Positions 1-11,607 of a DNA stretch of 64,000 nucleotides are shown here, piece after piece. The notes under the pieces were generated by a model. That model saw only the letters and a list, made by a program, of their open reading frames with translations, was not told where the DNA came from and searched no databases. A program made the translations under genes and the position numbers. Each line of letters opens with the position of its first letter. Positions within the stretch are counted from its first letter, which is position 1. Source of the stretch: Agrostemma githago (taxonomy: Eukaryota; Streptophyta; Magnoliopsida; Caryophyllales; Caryophyllaceae); the NCBI GenBank assembly GCA_958450325.1, contig OY288243.1, forward strand, positions 55,450,378 to 55,514,377. The letters run 5' to 3'.

Positions 1-2387
1 AAATTTTTAAAAGTTGAAAATTTGCATGTTTCAATATTTTTATCGCTTTTACGAGATTAACGATTAAATTGTTATATTAATTTGTAAAATCGTAATAATC
101 GGCCTAAACATGTAATATATGTTTATATTCTGGAAAAATGTTGTTTTTGATGATTTTTAATAATTTAGTATTTTTCTGATATTTTTGATATCGATTATTG
201 AATTATTACCGTTATCGGACAAAAACGATTAAAAACCGATTTTTAGTTCTAGAACCTAAACATTTTATTTTAATCTGATTTTTGACGTGGTGAAACTTTC
301 TGATGAAATAGAATTTTCTGAATTGTTTCATAACTTTTCGGAATTGTTAAGTGGATGAATTAATTAATCACTTTAAATCATCATTTATCGTTAAAACCGT
401 GTTTGTCGTTTAAATTCTCGATTTCTGATCTTTGGTTTAAACCTGGAAAAATTATGATTATGATGGTTTCTTAATAAAAAGTATTTTTATGATTTTTAGT
501 GCTTTAATAAAATGTTAGGAACAATAAGTTTTATTAATGGAATCGTTAATTGTGAAAACGGGTTTTAAAGACGGCTTTGATGGGATTTAGTAAAGCTGGA
601 AATTTTAGAAATATGGAAAAATAGTATTTTCTGGAAAATCATGATTTTTAATCTTAATAATAATTTTTGGATATTAATACTTAAATCGTTTTGTAATTAC
701 TATTTTTATTAATCGTTATTGTCGAGATTAGACGATTAACGAGAAAATGCTTTAAAAACCGGGTTTTAGGATTATGGAAAATTTTCTTTTCTGGACAGAA
801 TGTCCATAAATATATTTTAACTATTTTACGTAATTTTTGTACTATTTATTAAAGTCTTTAATTAAAAAGTATTGATTTTTGGACAAATTACGATTTATCG
901 TTAAAATGCTTCGTCTTACCTAGAAGATTTATTTTTCCAGCTATTTTGAAAATATTTAAATCCGAAACATTAAGAGTTAAATCATCCCTTAACATATTCT
1001 AAATATATTCAATGGTTTAATTAAATAAAAGACGTTCAAAGATTTAATTTGACATTTGCCGTAAAATCCTATTTGTAATTGTATTGTCGTAACTAATAAT
1101 AATTAGGAAATTTTAGCTTTGTAAATTTTGAAAACACCCTAATTAGTATTATTAAAAATTTTAAGACATTTTTAATCATTTTATACACTTGTACGATATT
1201 TCAATAACTTCATAAACTCAAATGTTCTTACTTTAATAATTAATATCGTTGAGGCCGAAAGTATTAGTTTTATAAATCTATATCGTTTACTAAAAATGTG
1301 GTATTAGTATGAACTAATATTTTCACTATTTTGATATAATGCTATTTTTAGTAAAGTTTCTAAAAATAGAAGTTTCCTAAAATAGAAAGTTTCCTCTTTT
1401 AGAATATAAATGTTTACTTCTTTTATCCTCATATTATTTATATTGATTATATCTTTTGAATATCGATAATGGTTTTGTTTTGAAGTTATGGAATAAGGAC
1501 AAGTGTGAGGTTAGAGTAATATATTCTAGGGTTTACGGTTTTGCCATCAACTATATGGCTAGTGTATCAGGAATCGGTACATTGGTTGTTGAACCGGGTG
1601 ACAGGTATCCCGGGAGTTTTGTACATTTTGACCTTAAGCTTAGGCCTCGCAGTAAGTCGCCGTCATAAGTTGAACTGGTGACAGGTAATCCCAGGAGGGG
1701 TGTGCATTATCTTAAACTAGGGCCACGCATTTATAAGTCGCCGCTCTATTATGGTTGAGTAGCCTAGTTAGAGACCGAAGTTTGATTTGTTAGAACTAAG
1801 TTCTCGAAGCTAGTTTTTTGTATTCTCTTAGTAAAAGTCTAGCCGTCGACACTACTCCTATCCATAACGCCATTTTGAATATTTTTATTATTATCGATAT
1901 AATTTGGTTTGCAGGTTGGCAAATGTTTTATGTTTTCTCCGGAAAACTCATTTTTATTATATTGTTTCGATACGTGAAGTTTTTTCACTGAAAACTTATT
2001 TTCATTATAATGTTTTACTATTTTCCGTTTTCTTACTATTTTTCTATAATAGTAATTACAGTTTTAAAATCCTGTTATACGGCTTGGAGAACGTTGACGT
2101 TGCTCCTCACTGATTGTGGCTGTTATGTTTTTAACATGGCAGGTATACGTGTTCCGGGTGTGGGCTAGCGAGCAGTGTGGATCCTGCTTATTTATTTTTA
2201 ATAATTATGTCTTATGGAATGTTAAACCCCTTTTTTTATGGATTTTTTTAATTTTGGCCATTTTATTTAAGGCCTAATGTTTGACTTTACCATTTAAATA
2301 TTATCAAAACATAGTTACAGCATGTTATAATCCCGACTCTACAGTGTTTCCGTCACTGTATCGCGTTAGAATTTTTAGGGGATTACA
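1..2387 (+). repeat. 5' LTR (right two thirds), ends GGGGATTACA
   Basis: Aligns base for base with 6548-8937 with scattered substitutions and small indels. About 1.1 kb of the LTR lies left of the window. The small ORFs inside (for example around 1456-1668 and 1904-2113) recur in the other LTR and resemble nothing coding. It ends in CA immediately before the primer-binding site. Confidence 0.92.
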
Positions 2388-2389
2388 GT

Positions 2390-2401
2390 TGGTATCAGAG
2401 C
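2390..2401 (+). other. Primer-binding site, initiator tRNA-Met type
   Basis: TGGTATCAGAGC lies two bases after the LTR end. It is the standard complement to the 3' end of plant initiator tRNA-Met. Confidence 0.93.
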
Positions 2402-5400
2402 ATCACTGCTCCCAACGCTTACACCTGAAATTTGGGAAAATACTAGTAAATTATTTAAACAGTAAATAAAAATATTATTAGAGATGGGTAGAAACAAGTA
2501 ACGACTTATTTGTTTAGCTTTCATGTTCCTGAAACTCAATGATTAGCATTGAATATTTGTTTTTTATGTCCAAGAAAAAGATGATAAGTGGACAAGATGC
2601 TGACGTGATGCTGCTTCGGATCAAGCCAGGACTTACTTAATACTCTCATCACCTGCTGACTCGAGTGGACAAATTGGTGCTCCAAGAAAGATGTCGATGG
2701 TGAATTTTCTGCTCCGATTCAGTTTGCTCAAGATACAGCTAGATGATCAAGAGTAGATTCCAGTTCCATCACGGTGCAGCAGACTCAGATGTGAAATCAC
2801 TTTGGATTCGAATGGAGCGACCCAATACTAGTGTGCTTGTTCCTCTACTTGAAGTTGAAGAAATCCAGCTAGATTCCTTTGTGATCTACGGAGGTCCGAA
2901 GATTCTCTTCTGGTTTAAGATCTTAATTATCTAGGATCATTGATTCTTTTCTTTCATCTTCCACCTTCTGATTCTTCCAATTCTTCTCTTATATTCTCAT
3001 CTTCATTCTTATGGTGAGTCCTTCTTCTATTATTCTACTTTACCATCTTTCTCTTGAGATTCTTTGCTTAGACCGTATTCTGTCTTAGTGAACCTTTTTA
3101 GAAGATAAATATTTTGGAGGTTTAGTTAACTCCTTATTACCAACGGTTTGAGAATTGAGAGTTGTGCTCTGTTATCTAATCTAGTGAGCTTTTGAGGAAT
3201 TGATTTGAATGATATTATTTGATTAACGGAATTAGGATTGTACCATAGGGATTGATCAAGCATGGGTTATGAATTACTTGATCGTATAGAGGACTTAAAG
3301 TTGAGTAAAATTCTGGATAGTGAGAATTATATCATATTTTGATGGATACCTAATACTCAACATAGAACCTAGTCAAGTGTAAATAATAATAATATTACTT
3401 GGGATTCCTACCTAATGTTGACTTAATGGACAAATTGTGGAATTTTGGGATCATAAATCACTGTTTAAGATGTTAGCCTAAGTGTTGTGGTACCATTTAA
3501 GGTCCTCATTAAAGTTTAGTAAATTTTGGTTGACATAGATTACCCGTATTTCTTAAGGATTAGATCGTTGATCGTTGTTTAAGGTTGTAACCTATGAATT
3601 TTGGAGTTGAGTGATCTAACTTGGATAAATTGTTGTTGTCCCTGGAGAAGAGAACTATCTTGCACAATCACAGTTTGGTTTTATTGTGCTGTTTTGAGGA
3701 ATACTATTATACGGATCATCATATTAGGACTGTTATAACCCTAGACCAACGAAATTGTGGCTTTGTTGAGTTAATAAATATTTTGGTGGTTTCACTGATA
3801 CAATGTGAAATTTGGTGGAATTTTTAGAAACCTTAGCCCAATGACGTGTTTGAAGATGTGAGTGTTTGCGCCATTACCAATAGGTTTGAGCGTGTTTGAG
3901 GACTTGTTATACTTTCCTCAACTTCTTTACTTGTGGCATTATAAACATGTTGGTAATCTGAGGATTCTGTGCCCGAACATTGTTAATTGGTGGATTTTAT
4001 TTAGTGTTCCTTACTCGAGAAATTTGAAGTATACCTCGAGTTCAGACCTTATGAGCTTTGAATTACGAGCCATAGTGATTACAAGTTTGGGTATGTTTTG
4101 ATGACCGTTGGAATCTTAATTAATGGATTAGTCTAAATCATTTGTGGATTCTTACCATACTAATTGAAAGATTATATAAGTATGTAAGGCTTAATTTTGG
4201 AGGCTATAGCAGTTGATGATTTTGGAGGTTGTAGATTGAGTAGGACCACCCTCTAACGATATTGGATTTAACGTTATTTGATGGGCCAATTAGGAACCCG
4301 TGTTTTTGAGAGCCGTGCTAGGAATCTCGAGATGGTTAATTTCTTCTATAATCCTTGAGATCTCTTTTCGACTCTCAACTCCGTCTTCCTTTCTACTTCT
4401 CTTGAATTATGTTACCGCATCTGCTGCTAATCCCTTCGACCTTTATCGATTTTGAAATCTCTTATTGTAATTTATTTATTTATCCTTGTTCTATTTACCC
4501 GTTAACCATTTTTTGAACTCCCTATATTTTTTATAAAAAGTTTGACTAGCGTAAAATTTTAACATTTTGAGTTAATTGCCTGTTTTGTAAAAAGTTTGAC
4601 TAACTTAAACTTTTCGGATATCGTTAAATTTAACATTTTTGAATTATAATTTCAAAACTTTATACTTCACTTTTGTTTAATCTTTGGGTGATATTTATTT
4701 TTAGATATGTTTAAAAATGCCCTAATAAATTATTTTAAATTATTTCGAAATTAATTCAATTTTTGATTTTTAAGCAATCAAAATTTTATGAAGACTTTCA
4801 TATTTCCAAATATTTCAGTTTCTATAGGATTATTATGTAAAACATTTTAACATTGTCGAAATTATTTTGTGTGTTCATGTTTGGTAACATTTTTGAAAAC
4901 TTTCATAATTAGTTTGATAACATTTTCGAAATTTTAACATTTTGAAATTAGTTTTCGTTTTATTGTTGGACTTTTGAATCAGTTATTGAAAATGTTTGAC
5001 AACTTGTTCTATTTTTACTAACTACAAAATTTGATTTTTCAAAACTAAATTTTTGTTTCTTCATAAAACGAAATATTATCGAATTTCTCAATCAAATTGT
5101 TTTACTTTTATTTCGAAAATGTTTTGGTTACCTTGTTTCCTTCGTGTTTGTTTACAAATGTTATTTGACGTCGTTATTTTATCAAATAAACTTTACTTTA
5201 CAATTTCTTTAATTAAGAGATTTTAAACTTCGGGCCGCTTAGCCCCATTTCCTCTTGGAATAAATATTTTCATTCAATTTCGTGTCACTTTGGAAGTTGT
5301 AAAATTTTCTTTTAGAGCAAAATTTTTATTCGAAAATGGTATCCTCATGTTTACGAGTGGGGTAATCTTGAGTCCTTTCTGCTTATTCTTAGTTTCGAGG

Positions 5401-5410
5401 ACGAAACTTT
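2402..5410 (+). other. Non-coding internal region of the long-LTR element
   Basis: The 3 kb holds only short ORFs (under 80 codons) with no retroelement motif. The section 4500-5300 is T-rich with runs of AAAATTT and AACATTTT. The last 60 bases (CGAGGACGAAAC...) match the usual end of chromovirus internal regions. I see no genes here. Confidence 0.75.
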
Positions 5411-5427
5411 CTTTTAGTGGGGAGGAT
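5411..5427 (+). other. Polypurine tract
   Basis: AGTGGGGAGGAT immediately precedes the 3' LTR start TGTAACACCC; it primes plus-strand synthesis in this element class. Confidence 0.85.
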
Positions 5428-8400
5428 TGTAACACCCGCTATTTTTCCTAGCATTTTTATCCTTACCGTTATGACTTCGTCATAACTCTGTCACTTTTCG
5501 GCCCTATGTTTCATCTTTTTTTTTCCCAAGCTTTATTTTCATTTTTGAGTCTAATGATACTTATTTTTATTTTTGAATATTTTAATTTTTTAAATCTATT
5601 TAATTGATTTTCTTCGTAAACTAATTATTTTTCCCCGAGGAATTCTACTTCTCTACGAATTAACGTTTTAAAGCTCGGATATAGGTTATTTCTTTTCCTA
5701 CAAATGTATAAATATATTTATATAATATTTTCAACTAATAATTATTTTTATTTACGGAAATTTAGCCATTAAAGATTTTATTACGAAGTTTCGTAAATAA
5801 TTGTTTTCTAACGCGAGGTTTACTCGAATTGCTTTAAAATACCTTTAACGATTTTACGATTTTTTTTATCAACTTACAAATTATTAGAGACCTTTTTCTC
5901 ATGTGTTGGACCGACACGCCTCCTTGTCACACCCTTACTACGTTTTTCTTTATACATTTCGTTTTATTATGTTAAAACGTAAAGATAATGCTTTTCTTAC
6001 CCATTTATTTGACAAATTATTGAACAAACTTTTCATACTTCCCTTCCTCTCTTTTGGCCAGCTTTAGGAAGGTGGTGTAGCATAGTTTTCATCAAAAGTT
6101 TTATCAACATTCATGCTTAAAACCATCCATTTCCCATTCATTCATTTTGCTAATTAAACAAAAAAAAAATTCCTTCATTCTTCTCTCTTAGCCATGGCAT
6201 GCAGCAGCCTCTCAAGGCTAATTCTTGTCTCAAATCGAGTCATAATCATCTCGTTTTCATCATCGAATTAATCGTCATTCTGATCCCTTCGTTAAGGTAA
6301 TAATCGATGTTGTTTTCGATCGTTATTTTCCTTGATTTTCTTAGTTTTCTCATGGTATTTTTCCACCATGCTTTTCTTGTGTTGAAGGATTTTTGAATGA
6401 TCCCGAAGCCAACGAATTTATAATCGACTCGAATTTGGGTTAGAGGTAACGTCGATGTTACTCGGTATTTCATGATTTTAATTGTGTATTTGCATGTATA
6501 ATTTTTATATTTCATTTTTGACAATATATTTATGTCTTATAATCTAGAAATTTTTAAAAGTTGAAAATTTGCATGTTTCGATATTTTTATCGCTTTTACG
6601 AGATTAACGATTAAATTTTTATATTAATTTGTAAAATCGTAATTATCGGCCTAAACATGTAATATATGTTTATATTCTGGAAAAATGTTGTTTTTGATGA
6701 TTTTTAATAATTTAGTATTTTTATGATATTTTTGATATCGATTATTGAATTATTACCATTATCGGACAAAAACGATTAAAAGCCGATTTTTAGTTCTAGT
6801 ACCTAAACATTTTATGTTCATCTGATTTTTGACGTGGCGAAACTTTCTGATGAAATAGAATTTTCTGAATTGTTTCATAATTTTTAGGAATTGTTAAGTG
6901 GATGAATTAATTAATCACTTTAAATCATCATTTATCGTTAAAACCGTGTTTGTCGTTTAAATTCTCGATTTCTGGTCTTTGGTTTAAATCTGGAAAAAAT
7001 ATGATTCTGATGGTTTCTTAATAAAATGTATTTTTATGATTTTTAGTGCTTTAATAAAATGTTAGGAACGATAAGTTTTATTAATGGAATCGTTAATTGT
7101 GAAAACGGGTTTTAAAGACGGTTTTGATGGGATTTATTAAAGCTGGAATTTTTAGAAATATGGAAAAATAGTATTTTCTGGAAAATCATGATTTTTAATC
7201 TAAATAATAATTTTTGGATATTAATACTTAAATCATTTTGTAATTACTATTTTTATTAATCATTATTGTCGAGATTAGACGATTAACGAGAAAACGTTTG
7301 AAAAACCGGGTTTTAGGATTATGGAAAATTTTCTTTTCTGGACAGAATGTCCATAAATATATTTTAACTATTTTACATAATTTTTGTGCTATTTATTAAA
7401 GTCTTTAATTAATAAGTATTGATTTTTGGACAAATTACGATTTATCGTTAAAATGCTTCGTCTTACCTAAAAGATTTATTTTTCCAGCTAATTTGAAAAT
7501 ATTTAAATCTGAAACATTAAGAGTTAAATCATCCCTTAACATATTCTAAATATATTCAATGGTTTAATTAAATAAAAGACGTTCAAAGATTTAATTTGAC
7601 ATTTGCCGTAAAATCCTATTTGTAATTGTATTGTCGTAACTAATAATAATTAGAAAATTTTAGCTTTGTAAATTTTGAAAACACCCTGATTAGTATTATT
7701 AAAAATTTTAAGACATTTTTAATCATTTTATACACTTTTACGATATTTCAATAACTTCATAAACTCAAATGTTCTTACTTTAATAATTAATATCGTTAAG
7801 GCCGAAAGTATTAGTTTTATAAATCTATATCGTTTACTAAAAATGTGGTATTAGTATCAACTACTATTTTCACTATTTTGATATAATGCTATTTTTAGTA
7901 AAGTTTCTAAAAGTAGAAGTTTCCTAAAATAGAAAGTTTCCTCTTTTAGAATATAAATGTTTACTTCTTTTATCCTCATATTATTTATATTGATTATATC
8001 TTTTGAATATCGATAATGGCTTTGTTTTGGAGTTATGGAATAAGGACAAGTGTGAGGTTAGAGTAATATATTCTAGGGTTTACGGTTTTGCCATCAACTA
8101 TAAGGCTAGTGTATCAGGAATCGGTACATTGGTTTGTTGAACTGGGTGACAGGTATCCCGGGAGTTTTGTACATTTTGACCTTAAGCTTAGGCCTCGCAG
8201 TAAGTCGCCGTCATAAGTTGAACTGGGTGACAGGTAATCCCAGGAGGGGTGTGCATTATCTTAAACTAGGGCCACGCATTTATAAGTCGCCGCTCTATTA
8301 CGGTTGAGTAGCCTAGTTAGAGACCGAAGTTTGATTTGTTTGAACTAAGTTCTCGAAGCTAGTTTTTATTATTCTCTTAGTAAAAGTCTAGCCGTCTACA

Positions 8401-8937
8401 CTACTCCTATCCATAACGCCATTTTGAATATTTTTATTATTATCGATATAATTTGGTTTGCAGGTTGGCAAATGTTTTATGTTTTCTCCAGAGAACTCAT
8501 TTTTATTATATTGTTTCGATACGTGAAGTTTTTTCACTGAAAACTTATTTTCATTATAATGTTTTACTGTTTTCCGTTTTCTTACTATTTTTCTATAATA
8601 GTAATTACAGTTTTAAAATCCTGTTATACGGCTGGGAGAACGTTGACGTTGCTCCTCACTGATTGTGGCTGTTATGTTTTTAACATGGCAGGTATACGTG
8701 TTCCGGGTGTGGGCTACCGAGCAGTGTGGATCCTGCTTATTTGATTTTAATAATTATGTTTTATGGATTGTTCAAACCCCTTTTTTTATGGATTGTTTTA
8801 ATTTTGGCCATTTAATTTAAGGCCTAATGTTTGACTTTACCATTTAAATATTATCAAAACATAGTTACAGCGTGTTATAATCCCGACTCTACAGTGTTTT
8901 CGCCACTGTATCGCGTTAGAATTTATAGGGGATTACA
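5428..8937 (+). repeat. 3' LTR, full length (3510 bp), TGTAACACCC...GATTACA
   Basis: Starts TG and ends CA. It contains an internal duplication of about 81 bp (units starting 8139 and 8220, each with GAACTGGGTGACAGGTA and ending TAAGTCGCCG), also present in the 5' LTR. The first 1.1 kb has no counterpart in the window because the 5' LTR is cut by the window edge. Confidence 0.92.
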
Positions 8938-9446
8938 CCTCGTGTCTAAGGGGTCATAAGGATCCCGAAGGCGACTGTTCGAAGGGAAGATGACGCCCTC
9001 GAACATTTTATTTCATCTTCCTTCCGTGTCTGAGGGGTCATAAGCATCCCAAACGGCATTCTATTAAGTCAGAGGGGTCATAAGCATCCCGAAGACATCT
9101 GTTCAAATAAAAGCTGACACATACGATCATCCTTTTTGCACATCCACACTTGATGTGTCATAAGTAGTCCAAATTCAAACGAACTCTTAAGCAATCCGAA
9201 AAAGCAAAAGGCACGAGCATGAAGAACTAAGAACAAGACGACAAGCATGGGCCCGGGCTCCGACAAGCAACTTCAGGCAAGGACGTCAGGTATGATTTCT
9301 AAGCCTTAGCTGGCGAGCCTCAACACGTAGTCCAACGAACATAAAGCGACCCGACCGGACAGCCACTAGGTCGTAATCCTCGATTGACATGGGTGGCTAT
9401 ACTTTGACTTTTGCCTTGTCCAAGCCTCAGTCAAAGTGGGGGCTTA
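8938..9446 (+). mobile_element. 3' end of the internal region of Tat element A
   Basis: The sequence after 9340 (TCGATTGACATGG...GTCCAAGCCTCAGTCAAAGTGGGGGCT) is the same type of pre-LTR segment seen in reverse complement at 36,141-36,260 and 44,791-44,900. It ends in a polypurine tract (AAAGTGGGGGCT) at about 9434-9445. Upstream are three to four degenerate copies of a 60-70 bp unit containing GGGGTCATAAGCATCCC (8948-9165). Its left part is cut by the long-LTR element. Confidence 0.72.
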
Positions 9447-11607
9447 TGTAGACACCCAGATTTGGACCTGGTGGTGGCAAGAAGGCCCAACAAACACCCG
9501 ATGACGATCGAACTACAACGCGACACGGGTTCGCGATGTTTTAGATAGTTTTTCTATGGAACAGATCAAATAATTACACGGAAAAATTAAAATAACATCA
9601 AGGCAGCCTTAGTCGTGTCATTAGGGTCGCATAGACACTAATTAGAGTCAATTCTGACACCGGAACCCCGATTCGGTCCCAAAAGACAAACTGAGTCAGC
9701 ACCGCGCCAAGTGAAACCTCGTGACGCGCGCCCGAGGCCCGCAAAGGCGCAACGGCGCTAGGTCAAAGCGGGGAAGACTTAATCCTCCAGCATTGTATTA
9801 TATGCTCACCTCTCCGTTAGGGAAAGTATCAAAATCATATCTTCAAAATCCCGAGCGCCTCATCTGTCGTGCCTGTGCCTCCACACGCCTAAGCCCAGGC
9901 GCTTGAGTCCAGGCCTGGACTCATGCGTCCATCCAGGCGACGAGAGTCGAAAACACCTATAAATACCCTCCTCCACCCCTTCATTTCGACACACAAGAAC
10001 TTCTTCTCAATTCCCTTCTATCTTTGACTCATTAGGAGTATCTCGCTTGGGCTCGCACTCCGACACCCATAGCAAACGATCAACTCGATCGTAGTCCCGA
10101 AAGAGAAATCGACGCTACTCCTCACCTTCGAGCACTCCACTCGATACTGAGGTGCCTGTGATCGACTAGCTACATTGAGTCTAGCGAAGTTCTGCCGGAT
10201 TAGCCGCAGAACTAACAAGTAGTAGCGGAGCTCTACCGGAATAGCCGCAGGAAGGGCCAACGGTAACGGAACTCTGCCGAAATCACAAGGCGAGCTAGGA
10301 GGATCCGCCTTTGAAGGTGAATCATCACTAGGTTGTCGTCTAAGTAAAACTTTACATTCTCGCACCTTTTTTATTATGCACTACGATAATATCAGATGTG
10401 GACATTAGGTCCACGACACTTACTAAAACACGTAACGTCCCAACTTCAATCATAAACACTAAAACACTCTAAATAGACCCGAGTAGTCCCAAGATCTATT
10501 CTTAACTATCCATGCATCGAGTCCCGTTTAGCGTATACTTCGAGGGTGCAACTCTTCACTATGTGATTTACTTACATTCGCATTTACAGTTTTTCGTATG
10601 ATTTATTGCTTTTATGACCTTACAATCGTATGCTAAATCACCTAACAAAGAAATCAAAATGTAAATAAGCTAAAACTGAACAAAGCAATGGTCGTTTTGT
10701 ATTATTCCCGGTGCTCACCTTATAAGGTTCGACGCATCCCAATTAATGCCGGACCGAGCATCTTAAGCAGAATACCAGGTAAGGTATACCACGAGAACGA
10801 CTAATATCCGTATTACCACATTAAAACTGACTTGCTAATACCCGTAATATTAGTACTCTCTACTCTCCTATGTGCATCTTTTCATGGCCTGCTTGTCACG
10901 TGAAATCGCATGCAAAGAATGTAAACACAACTAATTCGATGACAACACTTACTTGTCCTTAAACAACCACCGTAGCAAAAGGTATTGGGTTAAAACAACG
11001 GATGTTACAGTACTTCCGCCTCAACTAGGAAACGAAGTTATCAGCCCACCGGTTGATTAGTAGAGGCCGCTATAGGGCAGGCGGGATTGGGTGTCGATGT
11101 TTATCGGACATTGGCTTCCCAATACGTACCCTCACCCCTTACTCAGAATCGACGGTTTTCGGATGATTGGCAAAGAGAGTCATTCCACGCATGGAGTGCT
11201 TAAGGATACAGGTCTTTATCTTTAGGTCCCGTGCCCCTCATCTTTGAGCCGGCTAAGGATCAAATTTGACTTGAACGGTTTCCGAGTCCCCATAATTGAC
11301 TCGGTGTCGACTCCACAAATCGGCAACGAATTCAGTTCACTAAAAAGGTCGCCTTACCAAACATATCGGTCTTTAAACACTTACAACCACGACTCAATCG
11401 ATTCCAACGGAAACACGGGCGCAAAGCGCCCGTCTAGTACAAGTCCGAATCGTCATCCGAATTGAGGTCCGAAACATCGCCCTGAACGCGAGATCGGACC
11501 GGCCTCCGACCGGGAGGGGCCCACGTGGGTGGTCGCCGAGATTGAAAACCGGGTCGATCCAGCGCGGGCGCGCGCGGGGTGCCGGGTGGTGCGAACGGAC
11601 GTCCACA
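9447..11607 (+). repeat. 3' LTR of Tat element A (Ogre/Retand-like), 2161 bp
   Basis: Starts TGTAGACACCCAGATTTGG and ends GGACGTCCACA. It aligns along its length with the 46,409-48,539 LTR, which carries a primer site after the same terminus, and with the minus-strand LTR 31,748-33,903. The element inserted into the minus-strand LTR that continues at 11,608. Confidence 0.88.
9957..9967 (+). promoter_or_regulatory. LTR TATA box
   Basis: CTATAAATACC, in the same relative position as in all related LTRs here. It is preceded by a GC-rich cluster of short palindromes (9855-9945, for example CCAGGCCTGG). Confidence 0.7.

Larger units (their letters stand above)
1..8937 (+). mobile_element. Ty3/gypsy LTR retrotransposon, long LTRs, no coding capacity (5' end outside window)
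   Basis: Two long direct repeats (1-2387 and 5428-8937) flank a 3.0 kb internal region. The internal region starts with an initiator-Met-type primer site and ends with a purine tract directly before TGTAACACCC. The LTR start and the GGGGAGGATTGTAACACCC junction are typical of plant chromoviruses (Tekay-like). No Gag, protease, RT, RNase H or integrase motif is visible, so it is non-autonomous or a LARD-like derivative. In the first 120 aligned bases of the two LTRs I count three mismatches, so the insertion is neither brand new nor ancient. The right end (8937) abuts the 3' part of a Tat element, so this copy inserted into that element. Its target duplication cannot be checked because the left end is missing. 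Confidence 0.88.

Noticed and set aside
1904..8662. Paired 69-codon ORFs at 1904-2113 and 8453-8662 as a conserved small protein
   Set aside because: They are paralogous only because both lie in the two LTRs of one element; hydrophobic AT-rich translation without motif.
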